DNA of 64,000 nt from Nitzschia sp. DOCU1 (Eukaryota; Bacillariophyta; Bacillariophyceae; Bacillariales; Bacillariaceae). The notes under the pieces are model-generated. The model was not told the DNA's origin. It did not search any database and saw nothing but the letters and a program-made list of their open reading frames with translations. Positions 31,858-44,026 of the stretch are shown in pieces (positions within the stretch are counted from its first letter, which is position 1; every line of letters starts with the position of its first letter). Location of the stretch: the NCBI GenBank assembly GCA_951394045.1, contig OX595987.1, positions 2,666,001-2,730,000 on the forward strand. The letters are read 5' to 3'. Position numbers and translations under genes: made by a program.

Positions 31858-33781
31858 TTAACGGTTGCCGAAACGCGCCAAGGCTCGCCCATGTTCCTCT
31901 TTGTTGCTCAGGAACAGCTCGATGTATCGATTGCCCATCGATTTCCGATGAAGTTCCATCGCACGCTTGGAATCCTCGGGAGATTCAAAGCCAACATACG
32001 CCTCACCAGTCGCACGCCCGTCACTGCGGTAAGTCAAAACAATTGTCTCCAGGATCGGATTGTAAACTTCAAAGAACTTCGAAATATCTTCCTTTGATGC
32101 AGTGAAAGGAAGTCCTCTCATCCTCAAGTAACCCGTGTGCTCGCCAACCTGGATGCCACCACCAGCCCTCTTGTACGGAGGTACTGCGGCTCCGACAGCA
32201 GGTGCAGCGTTTCCCCGACCCGAGCCTCCACTTCCGGTACTACTTCCTCGGTTACTATTCATACTAGGCGGAACACTACCGACCATTCCCGCAGGGTCCG
32301 GCGGATCACGACGTGCCGGTCTAGCAACAGGCTCAGTTTTTGATGCCTGCGGTTGGTTTAGCGACTGGTTAAGCGATTGGATAGGTGTTTGAAGCCCGAT
32401 GCTTCCCCACACGCTGCTCGAAGTATCAAGACCGGATGCCGTTTTATCCTTCTCGCTCACCCGAAGAATGCTTTCGCTCAGTGAGAAAACTGTATCCCTT
32501 TGTTGATCATTCCATTGTTGCTGTGACAGTCGGTGATGTCCGGCAGATGTTAGCTTGCGCTACAGGCCGATTACACCGGAGACACATTATAGATCCAAAC
32601 TTACCGACGCAATAGCAGAATAGTATTCGGAGCGGGACCCTGGATAGATCTCAACATAGTTTCTCCCAATAGACTGGCGGTCACTGTTGGACGTAGGACG
32701 GTGTCGGTTAGCGCAGCTCAAACCACACATAATTTTCCATCACAAACTGCATATCTTACCGCTGCAACGCCATCTGATAATCCATCGGATTAGCAAAAAT
32801 AACAAACGCTTCACCCGACCCCATCAATATCACATCGATCACCACCAACCCTTGAAAGAGAACCAAGATGTCCTCAAGCGTGGCATCAAACGGAAGACCC
32901 CGCAAACGAGCACACGGAAAAGGCCCCAGAACCGCCTCTAATGGATCGGTGGATGCCCCCAAGCCGGGTATACCCGGAGGCAAAGGGACACCGTCCATAT
33001 GGTGCTGATGAAGATGCGGATACCTAAACCAGAACCGCAATAACCCCAGCGGGGAGGTGAGAGGCTGGAAAGGGAAAGATCTCGGTTGTGTAAGCAAGTA
33101 ACACGATAAAGGGATAAACGCATAAAGACCGCAGGAGGATCCTTCGTCGGCCACGCTAGCCGGCCAGCAGCCGACGGGCGAAACGAGATATGTGGAGTGT
33201 GTTGCAAATCGTGCTGAGAGCAATCCCTCCAAGCGCTCGAAGAGGAAGTTCGTCTCGCTCTTGGTCTTTTGACAAGCAAAACCAATAAGTAAATCTCAAC
33301 GCTCGCGCGCAGCAGCATTCACAAGGCAATGCGGGCGCACGCCTGCCCTCCCTCCAGGAGATGGTGGCAGCAAAGATGGAAATCAGCGTCATACCGCGTA
33401 GAAATTCTACTAATACACTACACTACGGGAAAGTGCGTAAGCGGAACTTGAGGCCATGGGTGGAGCGAATGGCGTCAAGCGTCGCACAACGGGCACATCA
33501 AAAAGGAACAACAGCGAGTCTGGCCGGCGACCGCCGGGCGGCCTTGCCCCTGCGAGAAATCCGGGAGCACCGACCGCTGCAACGAAATGCGGCGTGACTT
33601 GCTTTCAGCGCCGAGGATGTGAAACTTACCCATGCCCTGGATGCATCTGATGATGATGATGCATCATCGCTTGTCCCCCCCATTGTGGCCCCATTGGATA
33701 TCCATAAACTGGATGCGCATGCATCGGATGTTGCCCCATCACATGGGGCTGTTGCCCTTGTTTCCCCTCTTGCCCCTCCAT
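31858..33781 (-). CDS. hnRNP H/F-like RNA-binding protein, two quasi-RRMs
   Basis: Four exons (33630-33781, 32760-33023, 32605-32683, 31858-32520) have matching phases 2, 2 and 0 and encode 385 residues. Residues 1-75 are Gly/Gln/His/Met/Pro-rich (QAMMHHHHQMHPGHG). The first qRRM (about 88-150) carries ARLRGLPFDATLEDILVLF. The second (about 296-375) carries YLRMRGLPFTASKEDISKFF and GEAYVGFESPEDSKRAM. The RGLPF core with no aromatic RNP pair marks the hnRNP H/F, GRSF1 and ESRP group, which bind G-rich RNA in splicing or mRNA metabolism. The linker is Ser/Gly/Pro-rich. Intron 1 (33024-33629, 606 bases) is the longest in the window; short open frames in it are not exons. Confidence 0.88.
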
Positions 33782-35047
33782 GGTGAAAATTTTCCCAGTA
33801 AAAATGGTCCCATGGCCTTGGTGTATTGCTTCTTAGCGCACCAATATGATATTCCGAGCCTGTCCTCCTGAATTTCGTAGGCTTGTACTGGGTTTCTACG
33901 AGGTATCAGTCACGTGCGTTCAACCGACGTAGGCTTGGTACTTATGCTTGGCGTTCTGCTCCGTCCTGCTTCCGACATCCCCAGGAGTTGACGTCCGTCC
34001 GGCTGCCGGCCCGGTGCGACCCGAGTGGCTCGAAGTTTTCATAGAGCTATGTCGTCGTCGCATAGACGCTCAAGCAAAACATGCATCTTGGCCATTCTCG
34101 GGCATGCCGCCTCGAGGATATCAGACTCTCGTCCTCTTGGGTGGCAGGGCGTGGGTCTTGCGTCATAAACGTACCACAGAGCAGGAAGAAGAACAGATGA
34201 CCCATCGTAGTGGAATACCTGGTACTTGGTAGGGCTATCGATGAAAATTCCAAAGTGCCTGCTGATGAAGCTATGGAGAGAGGATCCGCCTATCATAAGG
34301 AATTGTGTTCCTAAACTCAGATTTTGATGTAATGCGCCCAATAGAACCGATTGGTATGGCTGCCAGCGTTCAGGTTACTTGTGGTCGTGGTGGTCAATAG
34401 TATGCGCTGGTAGTAGGTCCTCGGTACCAACTCTGTCCCTGCATCGTCATGTTACGATAGCAGTCGATCCGGGAGCGGCAATACTTTGCCGACATAAGCA
34501 AAATCTCAGCACTGTGCGATCCATTGCGAGAGAGAAATCGAGAAGCAGATGTTAACTATCATATCGGCCTAGGTCTTGACTCTCTCACGGTGTCAAGTGT
34601 CTGAAACAGTGCATTTTGTCGTCTTGTGACTAGTTTTGTGCTTTGCCATCTTCTGAGATGAAGGAGGGATGGGTTGGAAAGAAGAAGTGACCTCGTGGGG
34701 GCATTGAGGGCGGCGGAAAGGAAGCAGCACCAGCAGGCTACATCGACGAGGTTTGACATGCATTTGCACACCGGTAGTGTATTGCTTTCGAAATGGCAGC
34801 GGTGAGATAATACAAGGAACAAGAAGGGCTCTAGTTCCTCGGCAAGTCCCTTTCGTTCTTGCCCCATATTACTGCTCAGGGTCAGCGGCGCTGTCGTGGT
34901 CTACATTGACGAAAGGAGGAGAACTGCGCGGAGCCTTTTTTGGCAAATTCGACGGTTGCTTACAATCCTAGTACGATTGTTGGCGACTCCGTAAGGCAGC
35001 TGCACAGTCAGTGGTTATAATGATTGAAAATTAAGGTCGTTAGGACT
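33782..35047. other. Intergenic region, no confident gene
   Basis: About 1.27 kb between the RNA-binding protein start and the 3' end of PreP. Frames of 60-100 codons occur on both strands, but none has a family signature, sensible composition or splice support. It must hold the promoter of the RNA-binding protein gene. Confidence 0.45.
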
Positions 35048-38000
35048 TTAGAGTACGGTCTTTAGCTTCAAGTTCTTTCCGTCTTTGGCGGCGGCGTCAA
35101 ATGCAGCTTGCGAGCTCACAACGGCAATGGATGGTTGCTTCAGTGCCTTCAAGCGTTCGCCAAAGGTTTTGAAATCTTCCGGTTTGGTGTCTAAGATCTG
35201 ATTGCGGTATTTTTGCCTGTATTCAGCGGATTCGTTCACGAGCCATCGCTGCATCGACGTGTAACCCTTCTGGTCGGGACTGAGGGATCCATCCATATCC
35301 CCGATTGTACCGATAATCGCCTGAGATAGAGCATCATGATCGTCCTTCAATTGGTCCGCTGCAGCTAGTACAGCATCGGCTGCGGCATCGTACACGTCGA
35401 TTGTTTTTGAAAGGTTGGGGTCGCGGTAGCTGAGGTAGGAGAAGAATCCAGAGTATGGAGAGAACGTGCAGAAACCTCCATACGCACCACCCATCACACG
35501 CACATGATCCCAAAGATAGCCAGTCCTCAACCAACGTGCAACAACCTGGGCGGCACCGGTAACTTCTTCTCCTTCTTCGAAAACAAGCCCACCCTTGCCG
35601 ACGTAGGAAACTTGAGTCGGAACCACAAATCCTTCATCTTCAATTGGTGCAAACTTTGCCATCAATTCTCTGACCCGAGGAACCCAAGGGTGTGTCTCCT
35701 TGTAGAAATTGGGAAGCTTCGACCCCTGTTTTGACCCCGGAAGCTCTACCAGGAAGGTATCAACAGAAGGCTGAATCTTTTCGAGCACGCCTGCATCCCC
35801 CGTAATATCCAAAAACATGCCGTCGCGGCAAGTATTGCTGTTCAAGATGGCCTTTCTCATGTTTTCAAGACGAGCCAGTAGACTTGGCCAGTCCTCCTCC
35901 GCTTGCTTAAGCAAACCCTTGATCGTCTCCAGCTGAGAAATTCCTGACATCATTTCATTGATGTACCCACCAACTCGGTAGCGAGCTTGCATTCGCATGT
36001 TTGCTGTCGAATGACCACTGGAGAGAAACAGAAGAACTCTGATTTAGAAAAATACAAAAGTGGCGACACAATTCAATTCAACGTTTGATCAAAGTCTTAC
36101 CTTCCTCGGATTCTTGATTCGGCACGAGACTTTTCTTCCTTCAGCATTTCGATGATTCTCGTTTTGGAATCCAGTTTGGCATCCGTCAAGATGAGGTTCA
36201 TTAGACTGAATAACTTATCGGTTTTGTCGCTGGTGGCCTTGCCTTTGACGATGAGTTTCGTTTGGAGATAATTTCCGTCAAGAATTTTGCTCTCGTCCGA
36301 TCCCTCCGGGTGGACGGCAGTGGTGAGGGTACTCACGTCAATACCCCCAGTGTGAATTCCCATCTGACGAGAAAGCGCTACCTGATCGTAGGGGCCAGCA
36401 CCCGTCTCCTTCATGATGCGGGTGAAAAGTGGGAGCAGTGGGATGTCATCCACCGAAAGTCCCGAGAGATCCACGCCCAAGATAACGTAAGCGATTCCCG
36501 ATGTCGAGGCCAGCTCATGTCGAAGAACAGTGATACCAGATCCATTTTCGTTTTCACTGACGGCGATTGGGTATTCGGTTTCTTCGCGCTTGAGATCCTT
36601 CAACTCCAGCTTTGGGATGGTGGCGCGTTCTTCGGGCGAGTCTTCGGCTGCTTGCAGTTCCTTAAGTTTCTTAGTCTTCTCGATGATTTCTTCGAGATCC
36701 TTGTCGGAAAGGCTTGCCTTAATAGCAGCTAGACGCTCTTCCTCTTCCTTCAGCTCTTCTGTTTCCAGAGACTTGGAGGGAACAAGCTCTATTGTCGTGC
36801 GGTGCTTGTTATCCACAATGAACTCCTTAATCATGTCTTGGAAGACTTGGGAACCGGATTCCGCAATCTTTGATTTGAGTTCAGCGAGCGGCTTCTCGAA
36901 CTTTAGTGCCTCCGTGGGCGATTCGTCGTAGAGCCACTTGCTCATGGCACCGAGCATGAAACTGAGACCCTTGGGAAAGGATCCTGTGTTGAACTCTCGA
37001 AGTTGAAATTCAACGGTGTTCATGCTGGAAGCAATGTCGTCGTCTTCGAATCCTTCAGCCACAACCTTATCGAGAGTATCGTAGATAAGTTGCTCCACTT
37101 TGGGCACATCTTCCGCCTTGACACCTTTTAGTCCCACGGAATAGGTAGCCTGAAGCAGTTCATCAGAGAGGCCTCCACCAACAATGGCCTCGCCCAGTCC
37201 GCTTTCAGTTAAAGTCTTTCGTAGAATGGAGGAGGTAGTTCCCATGAGAAGTCGGTCCATAATTCCAATGGTGAGTTCCTCGAACGCAGTAAATGGTCGG
37301 TCATTCATCAACCAGTTAACCATGACCATGTGTGTCTCGGGTTGATCTGGGCCGACTGGGTAAGGGTATTGTTCCTTCTTGGGCTCTGTGTAGACCTTCT
37401 TCTGCCACTGGATGACGCTCGCCGGCTTTGATTCCGGTGAGACTTCAAATTCCCGCAGGTATTCATCCATGAGTTCCAACCTCGTGTAGACGTCGTCGTC
37501 ACCGGAAAAGTAGATGCGTGAGTTGCTTGGGTGGTAGAATTTGCTGTGGAATTCCGCAAACTGTTCGAACGACAGATCAGGGATGACCTTGGGATCACCA
37601 CCACTATCAACGCCATAGGTATTGTCAGGGAAAATGGAGCGCTGAGACGCACGGTTCAACAACGAGTCGGGCGATGAATACACGCCCTTCATTTCGTTGT
37701 AGACTACTCCCTTGAAAATCAAAGGATCTTCCTTCTTTTCTAGCTCCAAATGCCATCCCTCCTGAGCATGCACCATTGGATCTTTGATCGCCCGAGGGTG
37801 GAACACCGCGTCAGTATAAACGTTGACGAGATTGTAGAAATCCTTTTCGTTTTGACTGGCAACAACGTAGCAAGTTCGGTCGGGGTATGTAAAGGCGTTG
37901 AGGAAGGTTTGCAAACTGCCTTGCAAAAGTTGGACAAAGGGGTCCTTTGTTTTGTACTTGCGACTTCCGCAAAGTACCGAGTGTTCTAGAATGTGAGGGA

Positions 38001-38630
38001 CACCCGTCGAATCCTCTGGTGGAGTTCGGAAAGTGATACCAAAGACCTTGTTGTCGTCATCATTCGAAACACTCAATAGCTCCGCTCCACTTTTCTTGTG
38101 TCGATAAAGGGTCGTGGCAGCACCGTACTCTTCCACAAAATCTTTTCGAATCACTACGTACGCCGGGTGTGTCACATCCATGGCCTTTTCAACATCGGAC
38201 GTGACTGCCATCGTACTGCTCATGGCAAGATCAAAGCCAGGGGCACGGCAAGTGGTGGATCGGGGGGTAAAGGCCAGATGGGATGCCATGGTGCTACTGG
38301 CTCGAGTACCCGCCGTCGCCCGACCAGCAAAGGTGGCAAATGAAAACGCAGTCACAGCACCTTTGCGAACGGACATTCCGAAGTAAGCCACCATGGCCAT
38401 GGCAGATAAACGCCTGTAGAAACAATCAACGTGTGAGCTATACCAAGTCGATTTTGTCGTGAAACGTGGAACATTTTGTGCCGATGATTCAGTCAATCAT
38501 TCATTGGCATGAAAAGTATCGGATTTTTCTGCCCTCGCCGTCGTCAACCCCTCGCATGACCTTCCGACGATGGCAGATAATCAGACTGATATTCATCTTA
38601 CCTTGCAGCGGAAAACACTTTTGAAGTCAT
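35048..38630 (-). CDS. PITRM1: Presequence protease PreP (PITRM1/Cym1), M16C
   Basis: Three exons (38602-38630, 36101-38413, 35048-36017; both junctions phase 2) encode 1103 residues. The 29-base first exon gives MTSKVFSAA, joined to RRLSAMAMVAYFG, an organelle-targeting-like start. The inverted zinc motif is HILEH (near 149) with a distal glutamate in VYNEMKG (near 248). The second splice restores SRIRGSGHSTANMRM, matching the conserved SRxRGSGH of PreP. The C-terminal half includes the Arg/Tyr substrate-binding segment VMGGAYGGFCTFSPYSG. PreP degrades cleaved targeting peptides, and amyloid-beta in animals, inside mitochondria and plastids. Without the first exon an ATG at 38400 would serve; both exon ends there have good splice consensus and agree in frame. 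Confidence 0.94.
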
Positions 38631-39862
38631 ACGCAAAGCAAGCACTTGAGCTTGTTGTTGTGTGTGAGGATGTTGTTGAGAAAGTCGAGGAGTTTCGGGG
38701 GAGATCTGCGCAAAATACACGAATGTCGACCGTCGCGCAGAGAAAATTTGTGACAACACGACGATCGCGAAGGGGAGGGATTGGAAAGATTTCGAGCAAG
38801 TTCGCCGCCTCGCGCGGTCGCCGAGTAAGATCCGCAACGTGTCGAAAGAAACCAAGGGCGATATCACCAGCTCAGAATAACAGCTGGCTGCCAACGGAGA
38901 CAGCATGATGCCAAACATCATTGGAGGCGGAATTTCTTCTTCTTCGACCATCAAATTCTTCCCTTTGGGCGGCAACAATGGGTCACATTACGATTGACGC
39001 AGAGACATTGTCACGCTGGCGTTTCTTGCTACCGCACCTATTTTTACTCACCCATTCGTTTTGCATGGGAACGAGTCAGTGAAAAAGCACAATGTGCTGG
39101 TGGCCAATGACCAAGCAAACGTTTGTTGGAAAGGCAATCGTATTACAGAATGTATGATTGCCAAGCAAATTGTACTGGTACTACTATAGGTCTAGTCAAG
39201 ACTACACAGATGATATTAATAGGAAATGTTCCATAGTATCATCGTAGCATGTACGCGGAAGTGAAACAATGTCCCTCTTATGAAAAAAGGCTGGGGCACG
39301 ACACAACGGAACATGTAGCAGCCTTTCTGTTCCAGTCAATCATGCCGCTGATTCATTCCATCTACTATTGGATACTATGGTTACCGGTTAGTAACAATAC
39401 TTGAAACCAGCAATAGGAACGCCAACCACTACTACTACACGGCGCTGTGATCTCGTTTCTTACCGAATAACGAATTTTCCAATCGGCTTTCTAATCCTCG
39501 GCATTGCGGTACTCTATCGGTAGCTATGGTTAAAGCAGCTATTCTATAGCGACCATAGTAGCGTTGCGTTGTCGATGCTTCAAATTTGACCAAAATGACT
39601 TATGCTTCGCGAAACCCTCCACAGCCAATCAAAAGCATTCGTAGGATCGGCGTAGAAATTCTGCGTTCGCGCGCTCGACGACACGCACGCGATTTCTTCT
39701 TGTCCATTGGAAGACAGACAACACATACATCATCCTCTCCATCGTATCGATGGCATCACTTCGGATTTCGAACAATTGAATTGGGAAAGCAGGCTGAAGG
39801 ATCTTTACCCATGATACGATAAGAGCAGGCCATCAGGGAATGGAAATTAGAGAGGAAGCGTT
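38631..39862. promoter_or_regulatory. Divergent intergenic region, PreP / plastid phosphatase
   Basis: About 1.2 kb between opposite starts. The minus-strand frame stays open upstream of the PreP ATG to about 38978, so a longer 5' exon is conceivable. A Lys/Arg-rich plus-strand frame from 38570 overlaps the first PreP exon and is treated as a shadow. Sequence from 39100 to 39560 is AT-rich, with no gene seen. Confidence 0.4.
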
Positions 39863-42800
39863 ATGAGACGGACGATACGTAATAGAGCGCTCCTTGGAGT
39901 ATGGGCATCCTGTATCTTTTTGTCAGAGCACACTCATGGATTTACTTCGAGCAGGCGCCAGAAATTGTTCTTCAAGCGAGATGATCATCCGGATCGACTT
40001 GTGGTGGTTGCTGGTGGCAAAAGCCCAGAATTCTTTTATAGTTGGGGCTCACGGTCGTTAATACAGTCCAAAAGGGAAAGTGTTGATGACTCGAGTGATG
40101 TCGAAGGCGATGATGATGCCTCGTCGAACCCAACCGGAAAATCCAAGCGGTTAGAAGAAGATATCGCCAAGAAATTAACGCACAGCCGAGACAAGGCAAT
40201 ATCAGCACTCTCTCAGCCCACAGCTTCCTCGTCGTCGTCATCGGACAGTGAAACCGAGTCGAGAAAATCTGCAAACTCCGTGGGTGACAACAACAAAGGC
40301 AGAACGATTTCAAAGAGGCTACAAGGCGGAGGCGGGGGGAGAAGACCGCAACGGAATATCAACCGTGATACGCTGCTCCCCAAGGCTACGCCGCTTGGAT
40401 TCCAAAAGGTGCCAGAACCAAAAAGAAAAAGTAAATTTGAGGATGACATGCTGGATTCAGTCTTTTCCCTTCTTCCCCCTCCTATCGAAGGCACAATGTC
40501 AACGAGCAACCTGTCAAACGACGATGATAGCTTGTCAAATGGCTTGTCATCTTGGGAGGATTTTCTTGGCGCTGGATCCACACAACCAGGTCGATCGTCA
40601 TCCTTCAAGCCATCATCGTTTCGACGAGGAGAAAAGTCCCCCACGTCCGATCAAACAAGAACAACTCGTGGTAATTTGAACCGCGCGGCATCATCCAATC
40701 CTTCTTCCAAATCAACAGCAACAGGTACACCCTCTGGTCCCCGTAGCAGTGTAAGCAAAGGGACAAACACGAAAGACAGGCTACCGTCCATTGCGGATTT
40801 ATTCCCACCCGACTTTTCATCGGCGCTGGGTAGAGATGAAGATTTTTCCATTGACGACGAAGACTCGTTTGGTAACGACGAAAGTACGGCTCCTCCACCA
40901 GCCACCCTGGACGGTGTTTTGCCGGTAAGTGACCTCTTTTATCGATCATCACAATCCATGACCGAAGACATAGAAGAGCAGGCATCCAGAGGAGACGACG
41001 AAGAACTACCGTTTTCGGCAGAACAAAGTGACCGCTTAGCGACTGGTAACAGAATACGAGTACGCCGAAACCAAGCAAAAGTTTCAACATCAATGCCAGC
41101 CAAACCTTCCAGGCAAGGTCGCAAGCCTTCGTCGCGCAAAATGATCCGTCGAGGTATGGAAATGCTGGTAGGGGGTGTACCTATCAATGCCGATCCGCCG
41201 CAACGCTACGTGGATCTCCTATACGTCCATAAAGAAGCACAAAAGGCAGACTGGCATGAAGTCATCACCATCAACACAAGAGACTTTGGTCCAATGCTTC
41301 ACGGGCCAAGTGTCGGCTTACTATCCAAAATGGAACAAGGACTATACTGTGAACACTTTGTTTACTACACTACCAAATGGGGAGTCTGTCCTAAAGACCT
41401 TAGAACGATCCTACGGTCCTCTGGCTCAGCTTCGGCTGATAGAGAAGACGTGGACGATGGAGAATACGAGGAAGAAGAGGCCGAGCTCGACGAGAATATC
41501 GCTGTCGGTCCTTCTGCTTCTTTCGAGCCGCTTGTTAGCAGCAGCAATACGGAAGCAAGCTACGATACTCGTGCCACCAACACGACGGAAAACTCGGCGC
41601 AAGGATTTGGCAGGCTGACAAGTTTTACCAGTAAGACCCAGGTTGACCCTGACGACGAAGAATCGGCACTTGAGGCAATTCTGGGAGGAGAGCTTGTCTT
41701 TGCAATCGGTGTGTCTCGAGAAGAGCTCGAGTCTGGTGACTCCCTGTCCGAAGTCCCAGTCTTGGAGCGAGTATTGGCCAAGGGCATTGCTGCGTCGACA
41801 GAGTTATCAGGTTTTAGTGTAGTGTTTACAAAGATGGTATTGACTGACTTGGAAGATGGGACGACGTTAATCAGTGGCGAATTTCGGTTGAATCTCAAAG
41901 ACAATCAGTCGATGAGCTACGGTGAAATGGAACGAAAGGCTCACCGAATAAATTCGTCGCTTGCTCAAGCCATGGACGAAGGCGATATGCAACTTGCATT
42001 GGCGGCTGCGGCTCGGGAAGAAACCGGCTGGCCAGAGGCCGTCAGAAACCGAGTGGTGGAGGAATTTCTATTCGATGACGACGACGTCGACGGTCCGTGG
42101 GACGACAAAGATTCTGAGGAGGGCGACGAAGTAGCAGCAGCATCCAATGATGCCGACGAGATTGATCAGGGCACTGCTGACAATTCGAAAAATAACGGCA
42201 ACGAATCACCTATTTCAGGTGACAACGCGCCTTCACTCAACGAAGTTGAAGGCCCCTTTGGTTTACCAGGGAGTGTTGAGCACCACAAGGACGATATCTT
42301 CCTTGGAGGCGGCAACGACGGTGTCTTTTGGGACTTTTCGGAGAAAAACGCGCTGAATTCGCCCTATGGTGGAGCTCTGGGCTTGAGGCTGGTGGACGCA
42401 GTTGTGGAGCGCGCCAAGGAACGACAGCCCCGGGTGATTGCAATCGGTGATGTCCATGGCTGCATTGACGAGCTCCAAGAATTGCTGCGACAGTGTAGCT
42501 ATCGTCCTGGCGACCTGGTCGTCTTTTTGGGCGATCTTGTGAGCAAAGGTCCTGACAGCATATCAGTTGTCCAAATGGCCCGTGAAATCGGAGCGATGGG
42601 AGTGCGCGGCAACCATGATTTTGAAGTAATTCGCTGGCACCAAGCCATCAAAAGTGGGGTCGATCCTCCTGTGGTGGGGTCCGAGCATTTCCACATTGCT
42701 TCATGCCTATCCAAGGCAGACATGAAGTGGATGTATAGTCTCCCGTGGTACATTTCGAGCCGAGAGCTTGGCGTCCTATTTGTCCATGCTGGTTTTGTCT

Positions 42801-43108
42801 CAGGCATTCGGCTCGCAAAGCAAAACCCGCGATTGATGATGAATATGAGAAGCATCCTACCCGACGGAACGGTGACTTCCAAATTTTTCAACAATTGGCC
42901 ATGGGCTAGACTATGGGATGGTCCTCAAACCGTCTTGTTTGGACATGATGCCGATAGAGGTCTTCAGCAGTACGAACATGCCATTGGTTTGGATACAGGT
43001 TGTGTCTATGGCGGTCGCCTTACAGCTTGCATCCTTCCAGAAAAGCGACTTGTTAGCGTCAGCGCCCGACGCGAGTATTTCAAGTATCGCCGAAAGCACT
43101 ATGACTAG
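39863..43108 (+). CDS. Plastid-targeted ApaH-like phosphatase with long novel N-terminus
   Basis: One exon encodes 1081 residues. A signal peptide (NRALLGVWASCIFLSEHTHG) runs into FTSSRRQ, a plausible plastid cleavage site. The C-terminal 225 residues are a calcineurin-like phosphoesterase of the ApaH type: IAIGDVHGCIDELQELL (near 862), FLGDLVSKGPDS, VRGNHDFEV, LGVLFVHAGF and VLFGHDADRG, with all metal ligands visible. ApaH and ApaH-like enzymes cleave dinucleoside tetraphosphates, NpnN caps or phosphoproteins. The preceding 850 residues are mostly disordered, Ser/Asp/Glu-rich. They contain two compact stretches: about 425-505 (MIRRGMEMLVGGVPINADPP and PSVGLLSKMEQGLYCEHFVY) and about 590-735 (ESALEAILGGELVFAIGVSR). 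I do not recognise these. Substrate is not inferable. Confidence 0.85.
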   Translation: MRRTIRNRALLGVWASCIFLSEHTHGFTSSRRQKLFFKRDDHPDRLVVVAGGKSPEFFYSWGSRSLIQSKRESVDDSSDVEGDDDASSNPTGKSKRLEEDIAKKLTHSRDKAISALSQPTASSSSSSDSETESRKSANSVGDNNKGRTISKRLQGGGGGRRPQRNINRDTLLPKATPLGFQKVPEPKRKSKFEDDMLDSVFSLLPPPIEGTMSTSNLSNDDDSLSNGLSSWEDFLGAGSTQPGRSSSFKPSSFRRGEKSPTSDQTRTTRGNLNRAASSNPSSKSTATGTPSGPRSSVSKGTNTKDRLPSIADLFPPDFSSALGRDEDFSIDDEDSFGNDESTAPPPATLDGVLPVSDLFYRSSQSMTEDIEEQASRGDDEELPFSAEQSDRLATGNRIRVRRNQAKVSTSMPAKPSRQGRKPSSRKMIRRGMEMLVGGVPINADPPQRYVDLLYVHKEAQKADWHEVITINTRDFGPMLHGPSVGLLSKMEQGLYCEHFVYYTTKWGVCPKDLRTILRSSGSASADREDVDDGEYEEEEAELDENIAVGPSASFEPLVSSSNTEASYDTRATNTTENSAQGFGRLTSFTSKTQVDPDDEESALEAILGGELVFAIGVSREELESGDSLSEVPVLERVLAKGIAASTELSGFSVVFTKMVLTDLEDGTTLISGEFRLNLKDNQSMSYGEMERKAHRINSSLAQAMDEGDMQLALAAAAREETGWPEAVRNRVVEEFLFDDDDVDGPWDDKDSEEGDEVAAASNDADEIDQGTADNSKNNGNESPISGDNAPSLNEVEGPFGLPGSVEHHKDDIFLGGGNDGVFWDFSEKNALNSPYGGALGLRLVDAVVERAKERQPRVIAIGDVHGCIDELQELLRQCSYRPGDLVVFLGDLVSKGPDSISVVQMAREIGAMGVRGNHDFEVIRWHQAIKSGVDPPVVGSEHFHIASCLSKADMKWMYSLPWYISSRELGVLFVHAGFVSGIRLAKQNPRLMMNMRSILPDGTVTSKFFNNWPWARLWDGPQTVLFGHDADRGLQQYEHAIGLDTGCVYGGRLTACILPEKRLVSVSARREYFKYRRKHYD

Positions 43109-44026
43109 ATAATAGACAGCTATAATAGGACGAAATCTTCTACAGGTGTAATTATTGTGCCTATCATAAGCTAGATTACCCCGCAAGAGCACCATGTTGT
43201 TGTTTTCTATGCGTAGATCTTTCACCCAGTTTGATTCTGCCAACTGGTCGAAATCTTCCAACGACGATTACGACGAACTTCGACACTGTAAGGCAAAGTG
43301 CTCTCCAAGGAGGTGCGAGAACGATATGACTGTAGACGGTAACTTCCGAGTTGAATAGCGGCATGAAATCTAATTTAGATAAAGATTGCCTCAATTGACT
43401 ACTTCAAAACGACGGTCGTGGGTGCGCGATCATCAATGGTATCTTTTCTTCTGCAACAGAACTACTGTGTCGTCTGGCGTCATCACAGAATTCTTTCTCC
43501 AGGTTGTTCTGCTTCAATCTTGATGATGATGGGGTTCTCATGCGTAAGGCAATCTTACGTGCCCACGTAGCATCGCGCCATTTGGTTGGAGACACATCCG
43601 AGACACGCCAGGAAACCGAACGTCATCTTCCATCGCTAAAAGAACTTTGGGGACGTCACTCGGTTCCGGTAGGTAAGCCTACGCAGGAACTCGTAGGCGG
43701 AACACGTACGTCGGGGAGTCAAATGAATCAATCGAGAAGTGCGCTATCTTTTTCGAATCTGCGAATCAAAAAGATTCCCAGAACGAAAGTTCTTCTTTCT
43801 CATCATGCCACTCCTAATTTGATCCAAAAGCCTCAACTGAAGAAGAACAACAGAATCTGACGCTATCTGTGACAAGTTTATAATTCAAACTTGTAATCCC
43901 TTTTCTTTATATCTCATTGAATCTCTGAAGTAACAGAGAAGTATAGAAGTTCATCATTCCTTTCATCCTTGCTTTGCCGAGTCGTCGCCCGCTGCCCACA
44001 GTCGTCACCAACAAAAGAATTCTGTC
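43109..44026. other. Intergenic region with one doubtful plus-strand frame
   Basis: Between two plus-strand genes. A frame at 43540-43860 starts with an ATG and reads 106 basic residues (LPSLKELWGRHSVPV, IKKIPRTKVLLSHH). A good acceptor-like CTTTCTCCAG lies just before it, so it might be the last exon of a small gene. No family resemblance. The rest shows nothing. Confidence 0.3.
43540..43860 (+). CDS. Possible small basic protein (doubtful)
   Basis: The frame has 106 residues from an ATG at 43540. It is rich in Arg, Lys and Ser, without a transmembrane helix or recognisable domain. Its composition is not clearly that of a coding region, and a GGTAAG donor-like site at 43673 falls inside it. 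It could be an exon, a short basic protein or chance. Reported only because the upstream acceptor-like tract at 43492-43501 makes a spliced gene plausible. Confidence 0.22.
   Translation: MRKAILRAHVASRHLVGDTSETRQETERHLPSLKELWGRHSVPVGKPTQELVGGTRTSGSQMNQSRSALSFSNLRIKKIPRTKVLLSHHATPNLIQKPQLKKNNRI

Noticed and set aside
38570..38908. 112-codon basic plus-strand frame
   Set aside because: Overlaps the predicted first exon of PreP in antisense and shows no family resemblance, though its ATG context is fair.
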